Shown here: piece after piece, positions 1 to 8,992 of the stretch
Layout of the letters: each line of letters begins with the position of its first letter
Numbering within the stretch: the first letter of the stretch is position 1
Source: Nitrosomonas sp.
GTDB taxonomy: Bacteria; Pseudomonadota; Gammaproteobacteria; Burkholderiales; Nitrosomonadaceae
Assembly: GCA_024281995.1 (NCBI GenBank)
Contig: JAMWZW010000012.1
Location: 31,819 to 95,818 of the forward strand
Direction: 5' to 3'
Length of the DNA: 64,000 nt
The notes under the pieces: generated by a model
The model's database searches: none
Seen by the model: only the letters and a program-made list of their open reading frames with translations
Told to the model about the DNA's origin: nothing
Position numbers and translations under genes: made by a program

Positions 1-1848
1 CATTTCCATTTGATAGCCGCTGAGGCTGGTTTGCCTCAGTACGTCAATCATGCCGATTACACCATTCATCGGTGTACGAATTTCATGGCTCATTGCTGCA
101 AGAAATGCCGATTTGGCTTTACTTGCCTGCTCAGCTTCGATTCTGGCTTGCTTCAAATCTTTCATGATGCGCACATGTTCACGGATGTCGCGCATTACAC
201 CGGTAAAATGCCGCTTGCCGCCAACAAAATATTCGCTGACAGCCAAATATAACTCAATATGCTTGCCATCTTTGCATTCACCAACCACTTCACGGCCAAG
301 GCCAATGCCGTGCGAACCCGATAAATAAGGACGGCCGACATACTCCTGGCCATGCCCGGTACGGCAATAATTCTCCATATAACCCACATGCCTGCTGCGA
401 TCCGGTTCCGGCACGATTATCAAAATATTTTGACCCAGCATTTCATCACGATCATAACCGAATAATTTCTCCATCACCGGATTGGCCGAAAGAATCGTAC
501 CGATTTCATCGGTTGTAACTACGCAATCCACCATATGCTCAACTACTGAACGAACTTCTTCCTCTTTGATGATTAAAGCTTCATTCGCTCGTTGCAAGTC
601 AGCGGTACGCTCTTCCACTCTTTGTTCCAATTGCTGGTTAAGCTGTCGTAGGCTTTCTTCTGCTTCGTTACGTTGCAGATTACTGGCATTCAGTCGCTCT
701 ACCATGACATTGAAGGTTTGCGCCAATTGACTCATTTCATCCCAACCTGCAATCGCAACACGCTGATGCAGATTACCCGTCGAGATTTGCAAAGCGCTTT
801 GATTCAATTGTTTTAAAGGATTGACGACACGGCGGTTAAACAGTATGGCCCCAACCAGAGCAGCCAGCAATGTCAAAACCAGAAGCGCCAAACCGACAAA
901 ATGCAATGTATATAACGAGGCGAATGCTTCGTCCACATCCACATGCACCACGATGCCCCATTTCATACGTGGCAGGTAACGCCATGCGGCCACCACTTCC
1001 TTTTGATGATGACCAACCGTAATGCCATCCCCGGAATTGCCATTCAGCGCATGTTGTATGGCTTCCGAAAAAGGCAGTTGATTGAGAGGAATTCTACGTT
1101 CTAACGCAGCTTCAGGATCAAACTTCAAAGGCGCCATAACCAACGCAGTGTGTTCGTCTTCAAGGCGTGCCACCAGTGTTTCGCCGCTGTCCATAAGCCC
1201 AACGTTATTGGCTATCACAGCAAATACCCGTTCACTATAGATTTGTAGCGCTAATACCCCTTTAATTTCATCGTTAATTATTATTGGAACCGCTACAAAT
1301 GCAGCAATCGCACCTTTCGATGGCCCATAATGCTCAAAATCGGAAATTGCGCTTTTTGAGTGTTCCAATGCATAGCGGGCGGCAATTCCCAGACCTGAGT
1401 TACTGTAGGGACCGGTAAATAAATTTGTTGCAAAATCAGCTTCGTGTGCATCTGAGTAAACGATGTCTCCTTTCAGAGAAATCAAAAACAGATCGTAATA
1501 GCCTGCTTCTTCCACAAAACGCCGGAAATTTTCACGATAACTCGCATCCAGTTGACGATATTCAGATGAATTTACACCGCTTTCTTCAAAAATCCGAGAA
1601 AACTCCACGATGGCATCGTAAGTAGTACTGGCATCGCGCAGCAAACTTGCATCAAGTAAGCGTTCCTTGAGATAGCTATCGATCTGTTCGACCTTCTTAT
1701 CAGCAATTGCTGAGACATTGCGAATGGCGGATTTTTTTATTTCGTTTTCAAACGTATGGAGTAAGCTATTGCCAATCAGTAATATGGGCAAAAGAGAAAC
1801 TAATGTAAACCAAACGGCGAATCGTTGTGTAAGCGACGTAAATTTCAT
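1..1848 (-). CDS. Membrane sensor histidine kinase (dCache-HAMP-PAS-HisKA), C-terminus outside window
   Basis: The gene is read leftward and runs off the left edge; 616 codons are present. It starts [10 protein letters not shown] at an ATG ending at 1848. A first membrane helix (about residues 10-28) precedes a large periplasmic region with the look of a double-Cache sensor. A second helix (about 309-333) leads to a HAMP linker, a Glu/Gln-rich coiled coil (about 383-430) and a PAS domain (about 430-545). The HisKA box [15 protein letters not shown] follows, with the phospho-accepting His at about 588. The catalytic ATPase domain, and any receiver or HPt modules, would lie beyond base 1. The family autophosphorylates in response to an extracytoplasmic ligand; the ligand cannot be told from sequence. 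No response regulator is adjacent inside the window. Confidence 0.9.
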   Translation of the reverse strand, partial: MKFTSLTQRFAVWFTLVSLLPILLIGNSLLHTFENEIKKSAIRNVSAIADKKVEQIDSYLKERLLDASLLRDASTTYDAIVEFSRIFEESGVNSSEYRQLDASYRENFRRFVEEAGYYDLFLISLKGDIVYSDAHEADFATNLFTGPYSNSGLGIAARYALEHSKSAISDFEHYGPSKGAIAAFVAVPIIINDEIKGVLALQIYSERVFAVIANNVGLMDSGETLVARLEDEHTALVMAPLKFDPEAALERRIPLNQLPFSEAIQHALNGNSGDGITVGHHQKEVVAAWRYLPRMKWGIVVHVDVDEAFASLYTLHFVGLALLVLTLLAALVGAILFNRRVVNPLKQLNQSALQISTGNLHQRVAIAGWDEMSQLAQTFNVMVERLNASNLQRNEAEESLRQLNQQLEQRVEERTADLQRANEALIIKEEEVRSVVEHMVDCVVTTDEIGTILSANPVMEKLFGYDRDEMLGQNILIIVPEPDRSRHVGYMENYCRTGHGQEYVGRPYLSGSHGIGLGREVVGECKDGKHIELYLAVSEYFVGGKRHFTGVMRDIREHVRIMKDLKQARIEAEQASKAKSAFLAAMSHEIRTPMNGVIGMIDVLRQTSLSGYQMEM

Positions 1849-1940
1849 CGGTCCCTCTCATTCGATAATTTTAAACATGCACGACGAACATATAGTGGAC
1901 GGTAATTTCGATCACATCGTTGCATGTTAACATTAAAAAT

Positions 1941-2849
1941 CTATTGACTGGATTGCGCCATCTGAATTACCGGTTGCGCCCCATTTTCCGATAATAATAC
2001 GGTCATCATATTGGTTACGAGAACCGCCCGTTGATCAGGAGTGAGTGAAACAATTTTCTTGTCTTCGAGGTTTTTTAATGCCACCTCGACCATCCCGACA
2101 GCACCATCAACCAGCTTCTGCCGAGCCATTACAACCGCTTCCGCCTGTTGGCGTCGTAACATTGCATTGGCGATTTCTGGTGCATAGGCAAGATGTGCGA
2201 TTTTTGCTTCTTCAACGACGACACCTGCAACGTCGACATGCTGCTGAATGGATTCGCGTAACAATCCGGCGATCGCATCCAGATCAGTGCGCAGGCTTTT
2301 CTTGCCCCCGCCTGCGGTTGCTTCGGTATCATCGTATGCATGACTACTGGCAACTTGACGAATAGCCGATTCACTCTGGATTTGAAGGTAATTCAGCGCA
2401 CTTTCCACATCAAAAATCGCCCTTGCAGTATCTTGAATACGCCAAGCAATCACTGCCGCAATTTCGATTGGACTGCCGCGTTCATCATTTACTTTAAGTA
2501 CCGGTGTATTCCAATTGTTAATGCGCAGCGATACACGTATTTTGTTATAAAATGGATTAACCCAAAAAAAACCACTTTCACATACCGTTCCAGCGTAACT
2601 GCCGAAAAAAATCATTACTGCAGCTTGATTGGGTTCAAGCGTAAATAGACCTTTACAACAAAATAACGTTACTGTAAGTAATAATACACCGCCAATTAAT
2701 TTGATTGGGCCACCTGGCGTAGCAATCAAAAAAACTGCCAATAATAGGATTGGTACTAGCACCATCAACACTAGCCAGCCATTGCTAGCGGAAATGATCT
2801 GCTCGTCTGTTCCAATGGCATTGCTACCCGATCTACTATTCACAATCAT
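1941..2849 (-). CDS. SPFH/band 7 family membrane protein
   Basis: A 302-residue protein with two hydrophobic stretches near the N-terminus (about 24-44 and 49-70), then a band-7/SPFH domain beginning LEPNQAAVMIFFGSYAGTV. The Ala/Glu/Arg-rich helical region AMLRRQQAEAVVMARQKLVD is the typical tail of the fold. SPFH proteins of the stomatin/flotillin/HflK-C group oligomerise on membranes and organise protein or lipid microdomains. The separate NfeD-like partner often found beside such genes is not visible. It is followed on the same strand by the truncated kinase gene and is separated from the next upstream gene by the IS30 insertion. A precise role cannot be assigned. Confidence 0.85.
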   Translation of the reverse strand: MIVNSRSGSNAIGTDEQIISASNGWLVLMVLVPILLLAVFLIATPGGPIKLIGGVLLLTVTLFCCKGLFTLEPNQAAVMIFFGSYAGTVCESGFFWVNPFYNKIRVSLRINNWNTPVLKVNDERGSPIEIAAVIAWRIQDTARAIFDVESALNYLQIQSESAIRQVASSHAYDDTEATAGGGKKSLRTDLDAIAGLLRESIQQHVDVAGVVVEEAKIAHLAYAPEIANAMLRRQQAEAVVMARQKLVDGAVGMVEVALKNLEDKKIVSLTPDQRAVLVTNMMTVLLSENGAQPVIQMAQSSQ

Positions 2850-2938
2850 TCTCCTTTTTAATTGGCAATATCAATATTAATCACTGAGAAAATAATTACA
2901 CTTCATTTATAAAATTATTAGTCATTTATAAGCTTGCC

Positions 2939-3978
2939 GATTCAAATATGAAGTGCAACGCCTGATTTGAAGAATACCTGATTAGGTGTTTGGTATCCAA
3001 GTCGTTTTCTAGGTCGATTGTTCAATCTTTCCATTGCTGTATCCATCTCCTGTTGTGTAATCGTGGTGAAGTCCCTGTTTTTGGGGAAGTACTGCCGAAT
3101 CAGTCCATTGGTATTTTCGTTCGTCCCTCGTTCCCATGAGGCGTAAGGGTGGGCGAAATAGAAGTCCGCGTCCAGTTGTTTGCTGATCTCCTCGTGTCCG
3201 GCGAATTCCCGCCCGTTGTCGGAAGTAATCGTATGCACCCGTCTTCGGTGTGGCTTGAGCAGGTGGGTGGTTGCTTTTGTCACTGCCTCGGCGGTCTTCC
3301 GCTCCACCTTGCGAATCAGTGTGTATCCCGTCTTTCGCTCGACCAGGCTGACGATGGCCTGCCGGTGATTCTTGCCGATGATGGTATCTGCCTCCCAGTC
3401 GCCGATACGACTTCTAGCATCGACGATAGCCGGACGTTGCTCAATGGACTGGCGGTTGGGGATGATGCCACGCCGATCTGTCTTGCCATAACGCTTCCGG
3501 CGCTGCTTTTGACAGCGCAGATTCTTCCAAAGAATGCCACCGTTTCGTTTGTCGGCATAAACCCTCTGGTACACCGTCTCAATGCTGATGTCCGCATAAT
3601 TGCTGATCTGGTCTGGGCTCCATTGCAGCATGAGTTTCTCTTGCGCAAATTGCCAGGTTGCATCGTCTATCGCCCGCGCATTGATGGCTTTGCGCTCGAC
3701 TGCTTTGTTATGCGCCTGTCTGGGGCGATAGCCACGTGCCCCGCGGTTACGGGCCAACTCTCGGCTGATAGTTGATACGCTTCGGTCGATGATGGTGGCG
3801 ATCTCGCTTTGTGTGTGTCCCGCTTTCTTCAAGGCGTATATCTGATATCGTTCTTCTCGGGTTAGGTGTGTGTAGTTCATCTTTGCAATTTCGACTGGCT
3901 GGTCAAAAAGGCTCAGATGCTACCGCATCCAACCCTCCTGATCTGCGTTACTCAAAATTGCACTTCAAACTTGAATCC
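2939..3978. mobile_element. IS30-family insertion sequence, apparently complete
   Basis: An element of about 1.04 kb. Imperfect terminal inverted repeats are visible: GATTCAAATATGAAGTGCAA at 2939-2958 matches the reverse complement of 3958-3977 (GATTCAAGTTTGAAGTGCAA) at 18 of 20 positions. GCC occurs just outside both ends (2936-2938 and 3979-3981) and may be a 3-bp target duplication, although a match this short could be chance. One intact transposase fills the element. It separates the SPFH gene from the Asp-box repeat gene. Confidence 0.8.
2942..3880 (-). CDS. IS30-family transposase
   Basis: A 312-residue transposase. The N-terminal helix-turn-helix (MNYTHLTREERYQIYALKKA, then a second HTH with RSVSTISRELARN) is characteristic of IS30. 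The DDE catalytic core follows: GDWEADTIIG supplies the first Asp, TSDNGREFAGHEEI the second, and the third acidic residue lies in GTNENTNGLIRQYFPK. Length and motif order match complete family members and no frame disruption is seen, so the copy may still be active. The gene fills nearly the whole element and its stop lies only a few bases inside the left inverted repeat. Confidence 0.95.
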   Translation of the reverse strand: MNYTHLTREERYQIYALKKAGHTQSEIATIIDRSVSTISRELARNRGARGYRPRQAHNKAVERKAINARAIDDATWQFAQEKLMLQWSPDQISNYADISIETVYQRVYADKRNGGILWKNLRCQKQRRKRYGKTDRRGIIPNRQSIEQRPAIVDARSRIGDWEADTIIGKNHRQAIVSLVERKTGYTLIRKVERKTAEAVTKATTHLLKPHRRRVHTITSDNGREFAGHEEISKQLDADFYFAHPYASWERGTNENTNGLIRQYFPKNRDFTTITQQEMDTAMERLNNRPRKRLGYQTPNQVFFKSGVALHI

Positions 3979-4088
3979 GCCGCTGCTTTATCCCAATCAC
4001 TTCATATAAAACGCTATAGATACAGGCTGACAGAGCCCTGTTATAATTTCTGCAGATAAAAAATAATTACAAGCTGGAGGAAATAATA

Positions 4089-6194
4089 ATGCAAAATCTC
4101 ATAATCCGACGAATTATCGGTATTTATATGCTAGTCATGCTAACAGTAATTATCAATGGCACTCATGCATATGCTCACAATCCCCATGATCCTGTATATG
4201 CAATGGGAGTTTCACCCAATTTTGCGAATGACCGGACTCTCTTTGTATCCACTGACGGAGAAATAACAGGCTGGCGTTATCCTGAAGTTCTGAGATCCAC
4301 CGACGGTGGTACAACTTGGACTTTGCTGCCATGGGGTATGGATAATAGATCCTCTATATTTGCCATTCGCGTTTCCCCCGGTTATAACGTTGATCGCACA
4401 GTATTCGTTGCAACCGGCAATGGTGTTTATAAATCCTCGACTCGCGGAGACTTTTGGGAACCCTTTAATACAGGCCTAATTGCCAGTAAATATGCAACCA
4501 AATTAGAAATTGGCGGATTACAAAACAACTATACCCTTTTCTTAGCTATTGAAAACGACGGGGTTTACCGGCGCACTCATTTACAAACTGAATGGACAAA
4601 AGTATTAGATCGGTCTGCCGGGGTAAATATAATCGCAACGTCTTCTAACTTCGCACAAGATAAAACTGTTGTAGTTGCAAATAGTAACGGGACTATAAAA
4701 ATATCCACCGATGGTGGTATTAGCTGGGTTGATAAAGGAAATCCAACGGGTGCAATAATTTATGATATCGCGATAGCGCCAGGAAGTGCGCGAGAAATTT
4801 TCTTGGCTACCGATGATGGAATCTTTGTCAGCAACAATTTGGGCAACTCATTTACGGCCAAACTAAGTAATCTACCTGCTGAGGCTGTTAACAACATCGT
4901 TTTTTCACCTAATTACCAAACCGATCGCACGGTCTTCTGTACTACGTTTACAAAAGCCATATATAAATCAACGAATAATGGTAATAGTTGGGTGTTTCAT
5001 GATTCAACCGCCCATATCACAGGTCAAACAGTTGCCGCAAAGGAATTCAGTGAATTACAAGTTTCCAAAACTTTTGCAACCGATCAAGCCCTATTTCTCT
5101 CTACATTTGATGGCGTATTTATCGCAACAAATGGCGGTAATGTATGGTCGCAAAAGCAAACTCGCGAAAACTTAATTACCGGTTTGGCATTATCGCCGAA
5201 TTTTGTTAACGATCAAACCATTATGGCAACAACTTATTTTGGAGGAGGTTTTTATACTTCCACAGATAAAGGTGCAACGTGGCTCGCTAAAGCAGCCGGA
5301 TGGCCAAATCAAGCAGTACTCAGTCCTTTTGATATAGATTTTGTTAAAAATCACACGGGCCCGCCACTCGCAATAGCTACTGACAATAAGTCTTTTTTAG
5401 GATTTTCTGATGACTTTGGTGAAAACTGGGATACATTACCGATTCCACTGCTTCCCGATATTGGAGAAGGCGATATCTATCCCACTGTAATTGCATTATC
5501 CCCGATCTTTGACACTGACCAAGAAATCTATATTGGAACAAGAACACACGGAGTTCTTCAAACACTAGACGGAGGTATTAACTGGCATAGGGCAGTAGAT
5601 GTTCCACATGTGGAAAAAATTACAAGTATTGTCACTTCGCCAAATTATGCTAACGATAAAACTGTCTTTGCAGCTAATAAATCAGGAGAAGTTTGGCGTA
5701 CACAAAACGGCGGCGGTAGTTGGACTCGTATCGGGATAGATTCTATTGTTACTCAGGGAAAACTAAGTTATATGTGGATAGCTATTTCTCCACAATTTGC
5801 CACCGATCATTTGCTGCTTATCGGTACAAACAATGGTATATATCGTTCAGCCAATGGCGGTAATAGCTGGAAACCATTTCTTCACAAGCACGTTGGCCCA
5901 GCAACCGTAATCCAGCAAATTGAATTCTCCCCGACTTTTGCTCAAGATCGAACTGTCTTTGCAACAGTCCGTGGCAAAGGATTATATCGCCTGATACTGG
6001 GCACTACAGGGTGGATTATGTCGGCACAAAATTTAGGTACTTCGCTACTCAAAAAGAACATTCAGTTCACTGAATTTCATCTGTCACCAAATTTTAGCGA
6101 GGACGCGACGATTTTAGGAGCATCCAGAAGAAATATCTACATATCAACAGATGGTGGTCTCAATTGGATTCCTATAGGGTCACCGGGATCGTAA
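4089..6194 (+). CDS. Secreted Asp-box (BNR/Ycf48-like) repeat beta-propeller protein
   Basis: A 701-residue protein with a clear signal peptide (MQNLIIRRIIGIYMLVMLTV, probable cleavage after AYA at about 29) and a good ribosome site (GGAGGAA) upstream of the ATG. The mature protein is made of about a dozen repeats. Each pairs a segment like SPNFANDRTLF with an Asp box like STDGGTTW (examples RSTDGGTTWTLL, ISTDGGISW, QTLDGGINW, ISTDGGLNW). This pattern is that of sialidase/BNR and Ycf48/VPS10-type propellers. Such folds bind ligands or act as assembly factors; no sialidase catalytic Arg triad or FRIP motif was recognised, so an enzymatic role is not claimed. It stands alone between the IS30 element and a convergent gene. 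Probably periplasmic or extracellular. Confidence 0.85.
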   Translation: MQNLIIRRIIGIYMLVMLTVIINGTHAYAHNPHDPVYAMGVSPNFANDRTLFVSTDGEITGWRYPEVLRSTDGGTTWTLLPWGMDNRSSIFAIRVSPGYNVDRTVFVATGNGVYKSSTRGDFWEPFNTGLIASKYATKLEIGGLQNNYTLFLAIENDGVYRRTHLQTEWTKVLDRSAGVNIIATSSNFAQDKTVVVANSNGTIKISTDGGISWVDKGNPTGAIIYDIAIAPGSAREIFLATDDGIFVSNNLGNSFTAKLSNLPAEAVNNIVFSPNYQTDRTVFCTTFTKAIYKSTNNGNSWVFHDSTAHITGQTVAAKEFSELQVSKTFATDQALFLSTFDGVFIATNGGNVWSQKQTRENLITGLALSPNFVNDQTIMATTYFGGGFYTSTDKGATWLAKAAGWPNQAVLSPFDIDFVKNHTGPPLAIATDNKSFLGFSDDFGENWDTLPIPLLPDIGEGDIYPTVIALSPIFDTDQEIYIGTRTHGVLQTLDGGINWHRAVDVPHVEKITSIVTSPNYANDKTVFAANKSGEVWRTQNGGGSWTRIGIDSIVTQGKLSYMWIAISPQFATDHLLLIGTNNGIYRSANGGNSWKPFLHKHVGPATVIQQIEFSPTFAQDRTVFATVRGKGLYRLILGTTGWIMSAQNLGTSLLKKNIQFTEFHLSPNFSEDATILGASRRNIYISTDGGLNWIPIGSPGS

Positions 6195-6267
6195 TCATTT
6201 GTCACCCCTGAAATGCACGCCAGTATTTGATATAAGCATAAATGGTGTGGGACAGAATGGTTCTATA

Positions 6268-6303
6268 GACCAGAAATGTTGAAATAAGTACATATTTCTG
6301 GTC
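6268..6303. repeat. Inverted repeat (10-bp stem) between convergent genes
   Basis: GACCAGAAAT at 6268-6277 pairs with ATTTCTGGTC at 6294-6303 around a 16-base loop. It lies between the ends of the Asp-box protein gene and the convergent 308-residue gene. No clear T-tract follows on either strand, so a role as terminator is only possible. Confidence 0.4.
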
Positions 6304-6462
6304 GAAATGCTGTGATATACCGATGTTTTTTACACCTAGCAAAACTTTCCATTAACTCAGAGTTTGTTGGGAACGGATCTGCTGGAAAAACCATAAAGAA
6401 TTTCAATAGGACAGCACCATCAATCGCCGCTAATGTGCAAGGCAATCTCCCCCGCGATGAAT

Positions 6463-7389
6463 TTAAACAAAATCATTGGGCATATGAACACCCATGAGCT
6501 GTGCCAATGAATTCTGCGGATCCTGACTAGTCCATACAGTTATGGGGTACAGATCAAATATCATTTTGCTGACCCCATTATCAAGTGAATGATCTCCAAT
6601 TAAAAAACCGTTATTGCCGTCAAGAGTGCCTAAGTCAATAGGAAAATTATTCAGAAGCGCATCAATCGCAGCCTTCGCTGTCGCAACAGTCGCGGCATCG
6701 TGCGAAATACTAGCCAGAATTTGTTTAACTAAACCATTCAATTCTCCCGCTTTCTCGATTGAATAGTAACGTGAGATTTCTATTCGGTTATCAAATAAAG
6801 CGGCAGCATTACCCCAAATCGGATTACTATAATCAATACTATCAAGCGTAGTGATTGCCCATTCAATCATGTCACCAAAGGATTGTCCGGCTGAATTCAT
6901 TTGGTCGACTATATAATTAACTGCTAGCACCTTGTCATCCGACGAAACTGTGTTACCCGCTAGGTTATCCACAATTCTTGCCGCACTCTCTCTAATATAG
7001 TGCGCTGCAGCCATTCCCCAATTTGGGTGCGTCGCTGGAAAGCTGGAAAGAAGGGTAGTAATCTCTGGAATCAACTCATTTTGCGTTGCGCCATCTGATA
7101 TTTTATTGACGATATATTCTGTAGCGATGGTTTTATCACTTTCCGCAGCACGATCACCAATTAAATCATTTACAAATGCCTCTGCAAATGCAAGTGGTGC
7201 CATGTCGTTTGGATAAAACCTCCCAAAAAATCCTTGATTCTTTGATATCGTTTCAGCCAGTCTCGCCAAAGAACCTCTTTCTGTAAACATTAGACTATAT
7301 GATTCCAGATTTTCCGTACCTGCAATATCATTGTAAAGGGCTTGATACAGCTGCAAAATAGAAGTTTGCTGTAATTCTGTTAATTCCAT
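6463..7389 (-). CDS. Hypothetical protein with tandem ~63-residue repeats (DUF4214/S-layer-like N-domain)
   Basis: A 308-residue acidic protein without a signal peptide or membrane helices. After an N-terminal segment (LYQALYNDIAGTENLESY, residues about 14-60) resembling DUF4214-type modules of RTX and S-layer proteins, there are two related units of about 63 residues. Unit one contains KTIATEYIVNKISDG and HPNWGMAAAHYIRE; unit two contains KVLAVNYIVDQMNSAG and NPIWGNAAALFDNR. A third helical segment and a short C-terminal part follow. No catalytic motif is seen. In known proteins such modules often precede calcium-binding or adhesin repeats for type I secretion; here they stand alone, so this may be a shortened relative. 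Function unknown. Confidence 0.6.
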   Translation of the reverse strand: MELTELQQTSILQLYQALYNDIAGTENLESYSLMFTERGSLARLAETISKNQGFFGRFYPNDMAPLAFAEAFVNDLIGDRAAESDKTIATEYIVNKISDGATQNELIPEITTLLSSFPATHPNWGMAAAHYIRESAARIVDNLAGNTVSSDDKVLAVNYIVDQMNSAGQSFGDMIEWAITTLDSIDYSNPIWGNAAALFDNRIEISRYYSIEKAGELNGLVKQILASISHDAATVATAKAAIDALLNNFPIDLGTLDGNNGFLIGDHSLDNGVSKMIFDLYPITVWTSQDPQNSLAQLMGVHMPNDFV

Positions 7390-7554
7390 ATTTTTTCCTA
7401 TAATTGAATCACTTCATTGCCAGAAATCTTATAGTATCGGGAACATCTCCCATAATGAATGCTATGGAATATGGCAAAAAGAAACGGATTGAACGCTCGC
7501 CAAAGTTCGTATATCAATCAAACATTACGCGTCAAATTTTGCATAAATCAATGT

Positions 7555-8196
7555 TTATTTGATTCCATATTGTGCGCGATAACGCTCTACTGCAAATAAA
7601 CGATGTTCTAACTCAGGATGACCCTGTAGATATTCAACCAAATCATCCAGAGTAATAATCGAAGTCACCGAAATGCCGTGCAATTGCTGCACCTCCTGAA
7701 CAGCCGATAACTGATCAATACCTCGCTCCATGCGATCGAGCGCAATGACTACGCCGATTGGTGCCGCACCTGCAGTCTTAATCAAATCGACCGATTCGCG
7801 CACCGAGGTACCAGCAGAAATAACATCATCGACAATTAGCACACGGCCTTGCAGCGGCGCGCCGACAAGCATTCCACCTTCGCCGTGATCCTTTGCCTCC
7901 TTGCGATTAAAACAGAAGGGATAGTTATGCTCCATTTCTGCCAAAGCAATAGCAATCGCACTCACCAGCGGAATGCCTTTGTACGCGGGGCCAAATAACA
8001 TATCAAACGGAAGCGCTGCAGCAATGATCGCTTTGGCGTAAAATTGGCCCAGCCTGCGCAATGAATCGCCATCGTTGAACAGTCCTGCGTTAAAAAAATA
8101 AGGTGACAAGCGTCCTGCTTTGGTGATGAACTCGCCAAAGCAAAGTACTTTACGTTCAATAGCAAACTGAATAAATGCCTGCCGGAAATCTGACAT
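7555..8196 (-). CDS. pyrE: Orotate phosphoribosyltransferase
   Basis: Catalyses orotate + PRPP to OMP in pyrimidine synthesis. The protein begins [20 protein letters not shown], typical of proteobacterial PyrE, and carries [13 protein letters not shown] and the PRPP-binding signature [16 protein letters not shown]. The frame is open for four more codons to a TTG at 8208, but the ATG at 8196 fits the family N-terminus and places AAGGA at a usable if long distance, so it is preferred (213 residues). The start lies 22 bp from the divergent xthA start, so the promoter must overlap the neighbour's 5' region. Confidence 0.95.
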   Translation of the reverse strand: MSDFRQAFIQFAIERKVLCFGEFITKAGRLSPYFFNAGLFNDGDSLRRLGQFYAKAIIAAALPFDMLFGPAYKGIPLVSAIAIALAEMEHNYPFCFNRKEAKDHGEGGMLVGAPLQGRVLIVDDVISAGTSVRESVDLIKTAGAAPIGVVIALDRMERGIDQLSAVQEVQQLHGISVTSIITLDDLVEYLQGHPELEHRLFAVERYRAQYGIK

Positions 8197-8218
8197 AACT
8201 GTGATCAATCCTTAAAAT

Positions 8219-8992
8219 ATGCAAATTATAACGCTTAACCTCAACGGCATCCGCGCAGCGGCAAAAAAAGGTTTCTTTACCTGGTTAGCCGCGCAATCGG
8301 CTGAAATTGTATGTGTACAAGAGTTAAAAGCCCAGTTGCCCGATTTCTCCGAAGAAATGCGTTCACCGGGCGCATACCGAGGCTATTTTCATTGTGCCGC
8401 ACAAAAAGGCTATAGCGGTGTCGGCATATATTGCCGCAAGCAACCCGATAAAATCATTGAAGGTATCGGTGTCCCTGCAATCGATGCGGAAGGCCGTTTT
8501 ATTCAGGCAGACTTTGGCAATCTGAGTATTATTTCCATTTATTTGCCTTCCGGATCGAGCGGCGAACACCGTCAAGCCGCAAAGTTCTTTTTTATGGAAC
8601 AATTCTTTCCGATGCTGAAAACATTGATAGCTTGTGGCCGCGAGATTATTTTGTGCGGCGACTGGAATATTGCGCATAAGGAAATCGATTTGAAAAACTG
8701 GCGCTCGAACCAAAAAAATTCCGGTTTTCTACCGGAAGAACGCACTTGGTTGTCGAATGTATTCGACAGCATTGGTTTTGTCGATGTTTTTCGCCGCCTC
8801 AATTCCGAGCCTGAGCAATACACCTGGTGGTCCAACCGCGGCCAAGCCTGGGCCAAGAATGTCGGCTGGCGTATCGATTATCAAATTGCCACACCGGTCA
8901 TCGCGCAAACTGCGTCTGGCGCATCTATTTATAAAGCTGAGCGCTTCTCAGATCACGCGCCATTGATTATCGACTACGACTATACTTTATGA
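8219..8992 (+). CDS. xthA: Exodeoxyribonuclease III
   Basis: A 257-residue endonuclease/exonuclease/phosphatase-fold enzyme acting at abasic sites and 3' blocked ends in base-excision repair. The N-terminus MQIITLNLNGIRAAAKKGFF carries the Asn motif. VCVQELKAQ holds the metal-binding Glu (E35), CGDWNIAHKEIDL the catalytic Asp/Asn, and ERFSDHAPLI the C-terminal catalytic His. Length and motif order are complete. Its last four bases overlap the start of the AmpG-like gene (ATGA), indicating translational coupling. It is divergent from pyrE with almost no intergenic space. Confidence 0.95.
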   Translation: MQIITLNLNGIRAAAKKGFFTWLAAQSAEIVCVQELKAQLPDFSEEMRSPGAYRGYFHCAAQKGYSGVGIYCRKQPDKIIEGIGVPAIDAEGRFIQADFGNLSIISIYLPSGSSGEHRQAAKFFFMEQFFPMLKTLIACGREIILCGDWNIAHKEIDLKNWRSNQKNSGFLPEERTWLSNVFDSIGFVDVFRRLNSEPEQYTWWSNRGQAWAKNVGWRIDYQIATPVIAQTASGASIYKAERFSDHAPLIIDYDYTL

